Position numbers and translations under genes: made by a program. Positions 12,001 to 23,226 of a DNA stretch of 64,000 bases are shown here, one piece after another. The stretch spans positions 620,001-684,000 of the forward strand of contig JAPDRO010000006.1 of NCBI GenBank assembly GCA_030247885.1, read 5' to 3'. Source of the stretch: Taxawa tesnikishii (nom. ined.). Lineage: Eukaryota > Ascomycota > Dothideomycetes > Dothideales. The first letter of the stretch is position 1, and every line of letters begins with the position of its first letter. The notes beneath the pieces were generated by a model. That model had not been told where the DNA came from, ran no database searches, and worked only from the letters and a program-made list of their open reading frames with translations.

Positions 12001-12101
12001 TCTTCGATAGTCTTGCCGCGAGGAGTGGTGATCGCAGGCGGCTCAGACGAAGGAGTTACGGCTCTGGCAGGCGCGGGCGCCTTGCGCCTCTTCGGAGGCA
12101 T
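9014..12101 (-). CDS. AT-hook-array protein with EVE (THYN1/DUF55) domain; two frameshifts in this sequence
   Basis: Likely nuclear chromatin protein. Exon 1 is 12101-10230 and exon 2 is 10175-9014; about 1011 aa if the frameshifts are read through. The N-terminal roughly 575 residues are a Lys/Pro/Glu/Ala-rich linker with at least five RGRP AT-hooks (such as PKKRGRPARAK, PKKRGRPGK, PKKRGRPKGK) and several degenerate ones. The EVE domain follows: DYWLMKAEPES, PWEGIRNNQAQKNM across the intron, DYAFFYESNTKVPGIVGIM, NPKWQLVHVKFVRKF and LLKQSRLSVCKVSP. EVE domains belong to the PUA/YTH fold that binds modified bases. A Ser/Arg/Ala repeat tail (RASSRPASRGSARAGS) closes the protein. The frame breaks at 11177-11180 (C4) and 9833-9836 (G4); one extra base in each restores conserved sequence and an exon total divisible by three. 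Whether these are sequencing errors or mutations cannot be decided here. Confidence 0.85.
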
Positions 12102-12730
12102 CGCGCGTCGAGTTTGGTTTTACAGTATGATTGCTGGTAAAGAGAGAACTAGTTCTTGCGATCAAAACGCGCTACGTGTGATGGCCTCTCGAGCGGCTTC
12201 CGGTGGTCAATGGAAGAAGGAAGGTAGGTAATGAGGGAAGACTAATGTCCGTGGACAGGGAAGACGTGTCGACGGTGTCGCGCGATGACGGAAGACCAAA
12301 ACAGGTCCCGATTAGCGTGATGAAACCCCCGGGGACTGTCTGAGTTGACAGAAATGTGTGCCGCAAGATCTGTAGAAGACAAGAGACAACGAAGGATGAC
12401 AAAGAGCGTGCTTCTTTTGTCTAAGACCTTACCAGAAGCCTTATTTTTTCGAAATATCAAAGCAAGTGCTTGATTTTCGGAAGTGTGGTGGTGTTGTTCA
12501 GGAAAGGACGACCTTGACAGTCGCCGGAACCACTTATATGTCAAGCTCTCCGGCTTCACTTTTGACTCAGTGACGGGTAAGGCTCGTGCAAGGGTCCTAT
12601 ACAGCTTGCTGGTATTGCCCGGAGAGGCATTGACAAGGCATTGACTACCTAAGGGTGCTTCTTTCCTTCTTACGACTGTACAGAGCGTTGCTTGGGCAAG
12701 CTCGATGCAGTGCCTTCTTTCTACCCTATG

Positions 12731-13135
12731 CTGCAGAGTCCAGAGACGCGATTACCGCGTGGAACATCCACTTAGAGGTTTCTGAAAGACCGTACAGCTC
12801 TGCCCAGGGGTTGAGCGAACGCTTGTTCGCCTCTATACCGTTCTATGACCATCATTACCCCTGCTGCAAATCACATCACCCCAACTAGCGCACGTTATAA
12901 TGTTCCATGCCCTTCAAATGCAATTGCACCACGAACCGCGCACCTAGAGGTCATTCAGAGTCCTCTTCAGCACCCTGCGAGTTGGTAAACTGACAACCAC
13001 TACCTTTACACCGTCCCTGTACCTCAATTCATCACCCCTTCAGCCCTGAGGATGCTGGCTTTCGTGTTGTAGAGTCTACAGACGCGTCCAGCGGACGGAA
13101 CAGGTACCTAGAGGTCTCACAAGACCATCTAAAAC
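12731..13135 (+). repeat. Diverged direct repeat (two copies)
   Basis: Copies at about 12731-12795 and 13071-13135 share an ordered set of words: agagtc, agacgcg, ggaaca, tagaggt and aagacc, at near-identical spacing. The eight-base word cctagagg also recurs at about 12945 and 13124. Identity by eye is near two thirds, which suggests an old duplication. It is not annotated as coding. Confidence 0.35.
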
Positions 13136-15806
13136 AACCTAGAGGCTGCGCAACCACCGGATAGGACATCTGGGACGCCGCATATCCGTGGTTGAATACG
13201 CGCAGAGGTTTGTACCGACACTCTTCACTTTACACAATGCCTGAGCCGCCTTGACAGTGGCCACAGTTGACTCCAGCCCTGACCACAACAGAATACTGCA
13301 TCAAAGTTGACAAAACAGCATCTCTACCAGAACGTCAAGCCCAACTCCTTCTCCAAGCCAATTCATCGATTATGCCGTCGGCACCACAGCGGATCTCGCG
13401 TGTGATTATAACTTGAGGGACATTGAGGAGAGGAAGAGGAGGCTGGCTATACCAACATTCTCAGGGGACTGAAATGAGCGACGCTTGAGAAATGCTGAAG
13501 GATCTCTAGAACTTGCCAGTCACCCGACAGCACCCTTTTCAACCTCTCAATTGCGTCCATGCCATCTCTCTTGTGCAAGACCAACCGTCGTAGTCATGAA
13601 CGCGGCGCGAGACAACTCAGAGACCCTACCCGTGGTATTCTACGCTTGAAACACCATCTCAACGATAGACGAGTTTTCAGCAGGCCCAGTTTCCTTCAAA
13701 TGATCGCCAGTCCAACCCACCCTTCCATGCACACAACAGCGTCTCCGTACGAACCTCGTATACAGTCGCGTCTCGATCATAGTCACATTAGAGAAGGGAA
13801 ACTTCGGCGCAAGAAGAAGGAGAAGACAATCAAAGAGGGAATGGCGTAGACGAGCTGGCTTTCCGTACGGGAAAAGTCACGACCTCACAACTTTTACAGC
13901 GTTAAAGGTCGTCGTCCATCAAGCAAGAACCATCTTAAACTTGTGCAAAAGCCCCGAAGTGTTCTGTACTCTATGTCCACGAGATTGTGATATGGTTCTC
14001 CAAAAAACAAGCGCAACGCGCTCCCTCCACTGACGAACACCGGTCCAGTAAGCCCATATGCTCCCTTTCCTCGAACTCGGATCTTCTCTTACAAAGGGAT
14101 GTTCCCCTTCTCCACGCCTTTCTCGTGACCCAGGCACACACCTTCATTCCCAACCACATTTACTGTCCTCAATGCTAAGGCCAAGGCTATCTTGGAAGGA
14201 AAAGATGACGGTAATATCACACAGTACAGTTGGGTCGGCGATCCTGGTGACGCAGAACTCGTACAGGGTTCTCCTGAGCATCGAGAAGAGCATACCTGCA
14301 TCTCAGGAGGGTCACAAGAAGGGTATCTCTGGCAAACCAACACCTTTATCAAATCTAAAAGACATCCATATCGCCTCCACAGTCCAGTTGGATCTTCTCA
14401 TTCCGACGTATTATTGGGACCCTGCTAGCACAGACAATAGAGAGAACCGTAGTTGCCAACACGCTCCTAGAACAGAGTCAAGTGACTGTTGTAGATAGCC
14501 CTCTTGCGGCGCCATCAACCACCAAGCCACAACCTTCCTTCCTCCCGCCATGACCCTCTTCGCCGGTCGGCCGTCCCTTCACCCTCCATCATTCCTCTAA
14601 CCGTCGCATTTGTGCATGACGAGCGCTCACGCGCTGAAAACCCTGACGCACTCGACCCAATTCATAACGCGCAGCACGCGAAGACACGTTGGCATATCAT
14701 GGCAGTCGCACAAAAAAGGGTGTGACCTGATATTCAAGCAACTGCGTTCTTGGTGGATGGAGGAAGGGCATTGAGATGACAGAGGTCTCACCTGCTGCAG
14801 GGCTGCTTCACTCAATCTTCTCAATTCTTCCGGAACTTTATTGGTGCGGACATGAAAGGTATAGATGGAATGGGTTGAGGGAAGAGCAGAAGGTCTTAGC
14901 GCTTCTGGCAACTGTTGGCACTCGCTGCGCCCTTTCAAACACATTCGGCATGTATACAAAAGGGACTGAGAGGCGGTTCTTTGTCTTTTGTCTGTAGTAA
15001 AATGAATCTGCTCTTCTGCTGTACGTTCATACCAATGCCCAAGCAGCGGCGTGGCCTGTCTTCACGGCGTTGAACTCGAGTGAGGTGCAATCTTCTCCCG
15101 TCTTCGCAAGCGTTCTGTATCTTAAACAACAACTCCCCAAGCCCAACTCCCGGTCATCCAAGTATGCATCCATACAAGTTGCTTTACCGAGTGAGCATTG
15201 TTCCCGTTTCTCTGTAGTTATGTAGGAAATTTCCGTCATCTCAATGGAGACACCTCCATGACCAGTAGGTTCCTATTGCATGACACGTTCATCGTGTTAA
15301 AGGATGTTTCTCGTGGACTACATTATTCCAAGCACTCTGCCCGGCTCTGACCTCAATCACTCAACTCACCAGACTTGAAGCGTGGTCCACCCGGACCTCC
15401 TACTCGCTTACAGCTACCCTTTCCGAGCTTTGCTCGCGTGCTGCTGCTCTTCCGAGCTATTCTGCCACGCTAAACCTCACCGCCTGGTCTAAGCGTTTCT
15501 GGCTTGCCTATATCATCAGACGTCTCCTCGCGTCAAACTAAACTTCCTTCTTCATACTTACCTAACGATTTGGTAGGGGGCGATCAAGAATGCCTTCTAC
15601 CTGGTAGACCGCCCTGCATTGCACAGCGCGGCGGTGGTCTGCTATGGGTCTCCTTCGGGGGCCCCAGTCGTGCAATTTTTGATGGTCTACCATGCTGGTG
15701 GCTTCTTTTCGTTGATGCTTTCGTCCAACGACGAGAGGTTGAAGAAGAGTGTTTGCTTATATCTGCCCACAGTGTTGTTGCGTTGTGGATGTATGGTGTG
15801 TAGACG

Positions 15807-15853
15807 TGTGGTGGTGGTGTTGTTGTTGTTGTTGTGGTGGTGGTGGTGGTGTT
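15807..15853 (+). repeat. Microsatellite (GTG)n(GTT)n(GTG)n
   Basis: Compound trinucleotide run of about 47 bp: GTG units, then five GTT units, then GTG units. The minus strand would encode poly-His/Asn/Thr, but no gene frame around it is convincing. Confidence 0.9.
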
Positions 15854-17897
15854 TGGATTGCAGGACTGTCTTGAATTGGTTGTCTGTATAGTGCATATAC
15901 AGAGTAGTGCAAAACAATAGGTGGGAGCTCTTCCTGCATGGTATGTAAATGCTCTGACCTGCCTTTTGGCGTTACATTGTTCTGCCTCACGCGTGTCACT
16001 GTTACGGGAGGCTCTGTCAACGCGACCTGCTCACTGCGTTCCGTGTTCGTGCTGACCAGTGCAGTGGTTTTACCAGCATATCGCGCCACAGACACTGATC
16101 CAGTTGGCGGCTAGGTGTCTGAAGGGAATCACCATCAACAACCTTACCCTCTCTTCAACTCGACCAGTCCACTCTCGCCTGTATATTCAAATCGCCTCGA
16201 CAGCCGCCGTCATCCTCTGCAAGGTTCTCTCTGCACAGCCTCACCTTGGATGCCACCGTCCCTACCACCCTCATTCCTGAAGCCGAAGTACGAACCACGA
16301 TAGGGCAACCAAACGACGCGTTCTTACTTCCAAGGTGGTCAGGAAGCACGTTCTTCTACTCGATCGGGGGCTGACAGTATGGAAGAAGGGCGTATAAAGG
16401 AGGTTACGACTTTCTTGTCTTTAAACAAACAATGGAGATTATTGCCGTTTCCCAAGAGATCCAGTGGCCTACCTATCCACGACCATATCAACGTCCCCAG
16501 CGGTCGCGGCTCAGAGAACCTCCCAGTTTCTGAAGCTACATACAGCCTCTCGCACCTGCTTCTCTCGGTCTCCTTGAACTTAGCAACCGAGGGCTTGAGG
16601 CGCCCATGCAGAGGAGCACGTCCATTCAGCTGGCCGGTCCGTACCGTCCAATTACATGCACCAGCCTTGAGCTCGTCCTCAAAGGGAGTGAGTGATATAA
16701 CACAGATTCAAAGAACCTTCAGATAGTAAAGGGTCTGCAAACTCGATTGGTCGGTCTCCCCACCTCTGCTAACCCGAGGTTCGAAACCACTGCTGCAAGG
16801 TGCGCCGTGGGTGCCGACGATGGGGAGACCGAGCGAGCTGACATTCCGAAGTCTCCTCTGGACCTCGAACGATTTTGTACTTTGCCATTCACCGCCCTTG
16901 CTGGCGCGGTTCAGCGGGGAGATATATATGCGGGCTTCCTCCGGCTCTCGGAGTACTTCTGACCAACCACTGCAATCGTTGCTATTATTATGGGAAAAGG
17001 AACTGAGCTATCCCTCATTGGGGATGTTAACGCCCTGCTGGTGGAAGGAGGCACGCCCAAAAGGGAGACTAGCGGTCTAAGGACTGCGAGAAGATGATGG
17101 TAGTCATCGAGATGGGTGAGAGAGGATCACGTGAATATGTGAATGCTCCATCAGTTCACGCCTGAGGAATACATACGTTTGTAGTAATGATAAGATGATG
17201 AGATTGCGCTCCTCTCTACTTTCGACCATGCGAGAGATAACGGCCCATCTAGAAGTTTTGTCCTGAGAGGGATAACACAAGAGTACGGTACTCTTTGACC
17301 AAAGCATGGTCCTGCAACTTGCCTAGAAAGCCGGAGCCACGCAAAGGCCCCGCTAACCAGTACTATGGATAAATGGCATGCCTAACGAGACATGGGATCG
17401 CCGGGGGCCTTACTTGGTCAATTTGAAGGGAACAGATTGTGGACTCGTTGAGAAGAACTGCGCAATGCTGTGCGTTCAAGCTTGCCGAATCCTTTGAGAA
17501 ACAACACAGACCATAGTCTGTAGGGAAGGGGTGCACGAGGCCTTCCTGCAAGACCGGACTATATCAGGTGTATTATATTGTTGATATGCGTTTCCGCGGA
17601 CTCCGCGGACCGTCATCCGAAATTATCACATATGCTACGCAGAACAAGTCCACATGATCACGGACGAGAAGCGCGAGGGGGAACAATGCAAAGCGGTGGT
17701 TTTTACAAAAGTTGTAAATTAGACGAGATAGGTTCAATAGACATCAGACTCGAGAAAAGATGAACACCAGAGAGCTTGGACCTCGAGGAAAAGAAGCATC
17801 AAAATGGTATCGTATGACTCCTTAGTTCTTTCCCAATATATCCATAGCTCCTTTCACCAACAACAAAAACGCAAGGAAAGGGAACGGAAGAGGCAGC

Positions 17898-18926
17898 TTA
17901 AACCTCCTCAGCAGCCCTGGCCTCGGTGTTGTCGACCTTCTCGCGCATCTCGCGGCCCTTGTCGGACCATGGGAAGTGAGCGACAGGAATGACGAAGAAA
18001 GAGTTGGAGCTGTCGGCAATACCGGCCAGGGCGTTGTACCAGGCCAGGAAGGCGGCAAGGATGCCGAAAGCGCCACCAGCACGGATGCAGCCGGTGTTGG
18101 GGGCGGCGGTCGCGCCAGAGCTGTGGGTCAGGTAACCGATACCGAGGAGCAGGAAGGCGAGGTCGAGGGTGAGGAAGAGCAGGAAGAAGGCGACGGTGGA
18201 ACGGAGAGTACAGAGCAGGAGCAGGAAGGTGAAGATGAACCAGCCCTGTTAGTGGCATTGTTAGCGAGTGTGCGGAAAACTGGCAAGTAGAGGGTTTGCT
18301 CACCATCAGGAAGAGACCGAAGGAGTCGAGGAAGGGGGCTGGAGAATCGGCTTCAAGCGCGCTCACGATACCAAAACCACCTGGAGTAAGGATGATGGCG
18401 AAGGAAATCCAGAAACCACCGTAGGACGAGAGCGCAGTAGCACCAAAGGTGTTGCCGACCGCCATTTCCCTGTTCGAGCGGCGTTAGCCCATCCGTTCCT
18501 CTTCCATCGGTAGTTGCAACGACTGTCTCCGACTCACCACATGCCGGCAAGGAGCTGGACAAGACCACCGTAAGCGTAAGCAGCAGCGACGACCAAGTTC
18601 GGCTCGCCAATGTTGCGGGTACCCAAGTTGATGCAGGACAGGACGAAAGTGGTCAGGGCGAAAGCGCTGAGACCGAGAGGGGCAGGGTTGGCGAACTTGC
18701 GCTCGGCAATGGACTTGTAGGCACCGGGCTGGAATTCACCACCGAAGGCAGGAAGACGGACAGAGTCGCCGGTGTTGACGTGGGCGAGTGGGTTTCCGCC
18801 GTAGTCGTACGGCTTGCGCTGCTTGGGGGCCCTGGCATGGTCCATGGAGTTGACGCCGTTGGCGCCGTGCTTCTCAGCCATCGTGGAGGCCGAGTTCAAG
18901 TCGTTCTGTTCCTGAGCGGTGGCCAT
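17898..18926 (-). CDS. GPR1/FUN34/YaaH-family acetate/ammonium transporter (Ato-like)
   Basis: Six-helix plasma-membrane protein of the AceTr family (yeast Ady2/Ato1 type), which moves acetate by proton symport and is linked to ammonia export. Three exons: 18926-18538, 18469-18304, 18245-17898; 300 aa, open throughout. The family signature NPAPLGLSAFALTTFVLSCI opens helix 1. Other hallmarks are the Tyr/Gly-rich AYAYGGLVQLLAGMWEM across intron 1, GNTFGATALSSYGGFWIS, and FLAWYNALAGI before the last helix. The C-terminus (FPWSDKGREMREK) is conserved in fungal members. The polar N-terminal tail of about 80 residues is cytosolic. A TATA-like element lies about 190 bp upstream. Such genes are usually induced by acetate and repressed by glucose; nothing in the sequence proves it here. 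Confidence 0.92.
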
Positions 18927-19111
18927 TGTGATACTCGAGTGTGGTGGATAGGGGTGTGTGGTTGAAGGGTGTTGTGTTGTGTTTGCAGGGGAGGTGGGTA
19001 AGGAATGCGAGAAGCCGCCTCTTTGGCCTGGGGAAACACGGGATGGACAGGACAAGGCACGGGTTACTGCGGAGGAGGGGGGAAACAGGCTGGGGAGATC
19101 GGGAGGGAGGC

Positions 19112-19119
19112 AATATATA
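19112..19119 (-). promoter_or_regulatory. TATA-like element of the Ato-like gene
   Basis: Reads tatatatt on the minus strand, about 186-193 bp upstream of the ATG at 18926. The position is long for a TATA box relative to a start codon but acceptable with a 5' UTR. No other start region competes nearby. Confidence 0.4.
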
Positions 19120-19470
19120 CAGCAATTGTTTCTGAGGGGGCCGTCGAAAGTGCGCTCATCCGACACCCAGCATAACCGCAGGCAAATAAGGTCCGTCTCC
19201 AAGGCTTGAGCTAGCCTAGTCTGCATTCGTTGTGGGGAGATGATGGTCGCGATGTGCAGCCGTGGCCGTGGAGCTTAGCTAGTGGTTAGCACCAGGAAGA
19301 GGGAGGATCACCACCCGCCAGTGTGCTAACAGGAAATGCTCCACCACCACTGGCCGCGACGATTTTTGGCCGTTGGCTCGTCGGCCTGCCAGAGTGACTG
19401 AGTCGTGAACATTGACTGCCCGCTGGTCTGATCTGACCGTCTGATCTGGGCTTGTCACCGTGGCCATTGG

Positions 19471-19524
19471 GTACACGCTGTACACGCTGTACACGCTGTA
19501 CATGCTGTACATACTGTACATGCT
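19471..19524 (+). repeat. Six-copy 9-bp minisatellite (GTACACGCT)
   Basis: Three perfect units of gtacacgct are followed by three decayed units (gtacatgct, gtacatact, gtacatgct). All differences are C-to-T or G-to-A transitions, the first at a CpG. The array is about 545 bp upstream of the acetate transporter start. Confidence 0.9.
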
Positions 19525-20245
19525 GCTTCTAGCCGCCGAAGAGTCTGTCTACCCCTCCCTCCCCTCCCCCGGTGCATGTCCTGCTGTGTGCTGCGAGACT
19601 GCGACGGGCCTTTGCCCGTGCCCTGCCAACAACCCTCAAACGCCTGATCGCGCTTCTGCGTTTCATTGTCGCCGGGGGTGATGGGGCTCTGACCAGCATA
19701 CAGCTTGCCCACCACACAGCCTGCCCTTGCCAATCGCGACCGACTGCCGTGAGAAAGCTAAATCGAGTGATCGGCAAGGGAGCTCTGGCACACTCGCACT
19801 GAAAGGGGACGCTTGGGTCGCAAAATGTCGAGAGAAGACATCATCGAAAACGCGGGCACGCCAGTGACAGACGCCGAGCGCGAACAAGACAGAGGCCGAG
19901 GCTTCTTTCTCGCAGTCATGCGACTTGGCGCGTTCTGGCAGCGCGGCGGCCAGCCGAACACTCGGCGAGGGCTGCCCACAAGACAACATCGGCTCGGTGT
20001 CATGACTGGCAGCCCAGCGACGGCTTGTTCGTATTTGTCCGAGGCACAGGGCGCGGGCAATTTGTGTGGCATTGCAATCGCTAAGCGCTTCCCTGTCTTG
20101 GGCTGAGCGAGACCCAAGCGAGCAATACAGATGCAACGCGCTCCGATCCGCTTCGACGAGGGCGAAACGTGTCTGGTCGTATGCAGGCACAGTACTTTGG
20201 TACAACAGCGCGGTCAGAGGCTCTTCGAAATTCTCTGTGGCTTCC

Positions 20246-20275
20246 CGCCTAACGAGAAGCCGCCTAACGAGAAAC
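20246..20275 (+). repeat. 15-bp tandem pair
   Basis: Two adjacent copies, cgcctaacgagaagc and cgcctaacgagaaac, differing by one base. Short, with no evident function. Confidence 0.8.
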
Positions 20276-21451
20276 ACAGTTTCTCGGATGCGTTCATGTC
20301 CCGTTTCAAGCAATTTTGTCAACGCCGCAGCCCTCCCTCCCTTCCCTTCCCTTCCCCCATGCCAGACGGCGTGTAATCTAACGGCTAATTTGACGTAAGC
20401 CGCCAGCAAACTGGAGCCGCATTTCCAAATTGTCGACTTTTGCCAAACTCTATCGGCTCCCTCTTCTCGGATGCGTTTGCTCTCACGGCTCTTTGATGAC
20501 TGCGAGTTCCCCAGGCCGTTCCACCGTCTGCTCCACCGTGTTACCCCTTGGAGCCATCGGCACGTTGAGGCATGTCTGGGGATACCGGCGGAGCGGAAGT
20601 GGGCGAGTGGAACTTATGGCCCAGACCTAGGTAATCAGATACAGACGACCGCGTGTCCTCTGGAGACACCAGGAGACCTTAACATGCTCGCTCCAAAGAC
20701 TCGGCAACGTCCGCAGGGCCATCCTGGACCTTTCCCTTCTCACTCGATCAACACGTTGAGTATGCGTGGACTGATGGCGGGGGCGGACGACCAGAACCGG
20801 ACAGCCCATGGCATCCATGGCGGTCAGCTGTTATCACGCAAGCATGAGCAACATTGCTTGTCCGGAATCCTGCGGCTCCATTTTCTGGAGGCACCCAAAG
20901 GCTGGGCGCTTGGAGGTGAACCAACAACTTTGTTACCGTGTTGTCTTTCACCACTGCGAATCAGAAATGGATCAATACATCGCGATATTGTCACCAATCT
21001 CTCTCGATATTGAGATGCTGAATCCTTCTTGGTCCAGCCGCACGGAAAGGAATTTCCGCATACAAACCCGCGACTTTAGCCTGTATCATACATGTTCTAT
21101 TATTATCCATGTCCACATCCGCTCCGATCACTGTTTATCCGCCAACAACCAACAATGCTGTCGCATAGAGTCTATCAGGTCAGGTACCGTGCCCGCGTAC
21201 GGTGCATGTGCGTTCGCTTCCATCGGGACTAATTTAGATACGCTCGTAAACATGCAACAAGAAGTGTATGGACTTTGTGGGGAACACGGTTCAACCGTAG
21301 TCCTGCGTTGGTGCAGTTCGCATGGATGTATCTGCGAAGACAATGCCGTCTATCGCGCCTTCATGCTCTTGCTCTGCTTTGTAAGGACTTCGTGGCTAAC
21401 TGCATCAGGCCATCCCTCGAGTGTGCACATCGCAGCGTGTCCAAGTCACGT

Positions 21452-22369
21452 TTAGTTAACAGCGGCCCATCCACCATCGACCGTCATTGTAACTCCAGAC
21501 ACTGCACCGGCGCCATTCGAAGCCAGATACAAAATCGCATTGGCGACCTGCTCCTTGTCCACCATCTTTACGTTCCTCTCACGCATAATCTGGTATCCTT
21601 CCTGGTTGAATCCGTGTTGCAAGGCGCTGGCGATGTTCGTCTCCATCCCTCCTGGAAGCACCGCATTGCATCGAATGCCGTCCTTGCCATAGAACGCTGC
21701 TGTGTTCTGGGTCAGGCCATTCAACCCATGCTTGGAAGCCGTGTATGCAGCGCCTGCGAGAAAGCGTCAGTACCGGATACATAGGTAAAGCAACCAGCAC
21801 ATTCGTTTCCCTAGTAACTGGCTGGGTGGACAATCTGGTCTGGACAACAAGTACGGCTTACCTGCGACAAACCCCTTGATACCGCCCAGGGACGAAACAT
21901 TCACAATGGCGCCCTTGATCTCCTTCTCGAGCATATGCTGCACCGCCAGCTTCGAGACCATATAAGGTGCCGTCAAGTTGATCCTAATCACCCTGTCCCA
22001 AACATCTTTTTCCAGCGTACCAACCGGATCGAACTTATCCATCACGCCAGCGTTGTTCACAACCACATCACTGGACAGAACTATCAGCTAAGGTAGAATC
22101 CCTTTCGTTTGACGGGAATCCTACATGTGGCCAAACTCATCAACTGTCCGCTTGAAGAGTGCCCCGAGCTGCGACTCGTCGGTGATGTCGCATTTGCGGC
22201 GCTCCAACCTAGCCGCTGGGTTACTTTGCCACTTCTCGCTGCCATCCTCAGCGGCGATGTCGATGGCCACGACGGTTGCGCCGGCGTTCAAGAAGGTGTG
22301 CGAGATGACAAGACCCAGTCCTCCGCATCCGCCAGTCACGAGGACGACTTTGTTCTCGAAGTTCGACAT
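21452..22369 (-). CDS. Short-chain dehydrogenase/reductase (classical SDR)
   Basis: NAD(P)-dependent oxidoreductase of unknown substrate, with the single-domain Rossmann fold. Three exons: 22369-22125, 22070-21862, 21753-21452; 251 aa, open throughout. All classical SDR motifs are present: the cofactor site TGGCGGLG (residues about 13-20), the acidic residue in VVAIDIA after the second strand (favouring NAD), DVVVNNAGVM, the catalytic serine region VNVSSLGG, the catalytic YTASK across intron 2, and the C-terminal ILYLASNGAGAVSG. The length matches 3-oxoacyl-reductase and sorbitol-dehydrogenase-like fungal SDRs. There is no targeting signal, so it is probably cytosolic. Confidence 0.9.
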
Positions 22370-23226
22370 GCTGAGTTGTAACTGTCTTGGCTCGACTCCG
22401 GGATCAGGAAAATAAGGCAGTTTTTGAGGGGAACGATTTAGATTATGCTCTCAATGGGTCGATCGTGGTACGCAGAGAGCAATGGAGGATTTGGCCGAGC
22501 GTTTGCAGTCTCGTATATGTATAGGTATATGGGTAGAATCTAATGAGCAAGGTTGCAGCGATTTTCTATCGTACCATGATATATACTCCTGCTCGTACAG
22601 ACCAACGTGGGAAATGGTCTGATTTATCTGGCCGACCTCCATCGAAGCTTGATGGACGGAAGGATCATCTTCCATCCCCTGCAACTGCATCCGGCGCCCG
22701 AACGCTAGGCGGTGTAGCCCCTCTGCTATAAGAACGTCTTCGTCTAGCTCCGACTACAGTATGAAACACAATACATGATGGTCCTCCAATAGCAGTTCGG
22801 ATCCGATCAGCCTGTGTTACCGTGCGGCAGACTAGGTACACAATATACGACTGGAAGGAGTGGTCTTGGCAGAACGGATGTGGAGTTCCCGAATCCTTCG
22901 TGTCTCAGAAGCTCCATCTTCCCCTCTCACCTCGTACCACATACGCCCCATACACGTGCCTCAACACTAGATGACTACCTGCACCAGCTGGACTGCCCCC
23001 AAGCCTCCGGCGTTCTCTGGTGAAATACCGTTACAATAAGTTATACTGCAATAGTTTCCCGAAAGAACTCGTTCCCACCTGCTCTACTACTACATCTATA
23101 TATCACCATAGCCACTACAAGCATTGTAGCAAGACAACCGCCTTCGTTCTGCATATTCGCTTTCTCTGATACTTTCACGCATCTCCCTTCTCCTCTCGTA
23201 GTTTGATCTGCCATACATAAGCAACA
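22370..23226. other. Divergent promoter region
   Basis: 857 bp between the heads of the SDR (minus) and the AAA ATPase gene (plus). Possible TATA elements are at 22515-22530 (tatatgtatagg, usable on either strand) and 23093-23101 (ctatatatc, about 130 bp before the ATPase start). No coding sequence is supported. Confidence 0.4.

Larger units (their letters stand above)
12102..17897. other. Gene-free 5.8-kb tract
   Basis: Between the 5' end of the EVE gene and the 3' end of the acetate transporter. Open frames are short, overlap on both strands, and match nothing I recognise. Contents I can point to are a weakly conserved internal duplication (12731-12795 and 13071-13135), a GTG/GTT microsatellite (15807-15853), and a TATA-like gtataaagg at 16391-16399 with no convincing gene after it. 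Base composition is not AT-rich, so this is not a RIP-degraded block. Confidence 0.5.
18927..21451. other. Intergenic, about 2.5 kb
   Basis: Upstream region of the acetate transporter and downstream region of the SDR gene. It contains a 9-bp minisatellite (19471-19524), a 15-bp tandem pair (20246-20275) and a C/T-rich run at about 20330-20360. No gene is supported, although several short open frames occur on both strands. Confidence 0.4.

Noticed and set aside
15807-15853. CRISPR-like or coding repeat
   Set aside because: A simple trinucleotide run without spacers, in no credible gene.
12102-17897. Transposon or virus-like element filling the gap
   Set aside because: No reverse transcriptase, integrase, transposase or capsid-like protein strings, and no long terminal or inverted repeats visible.
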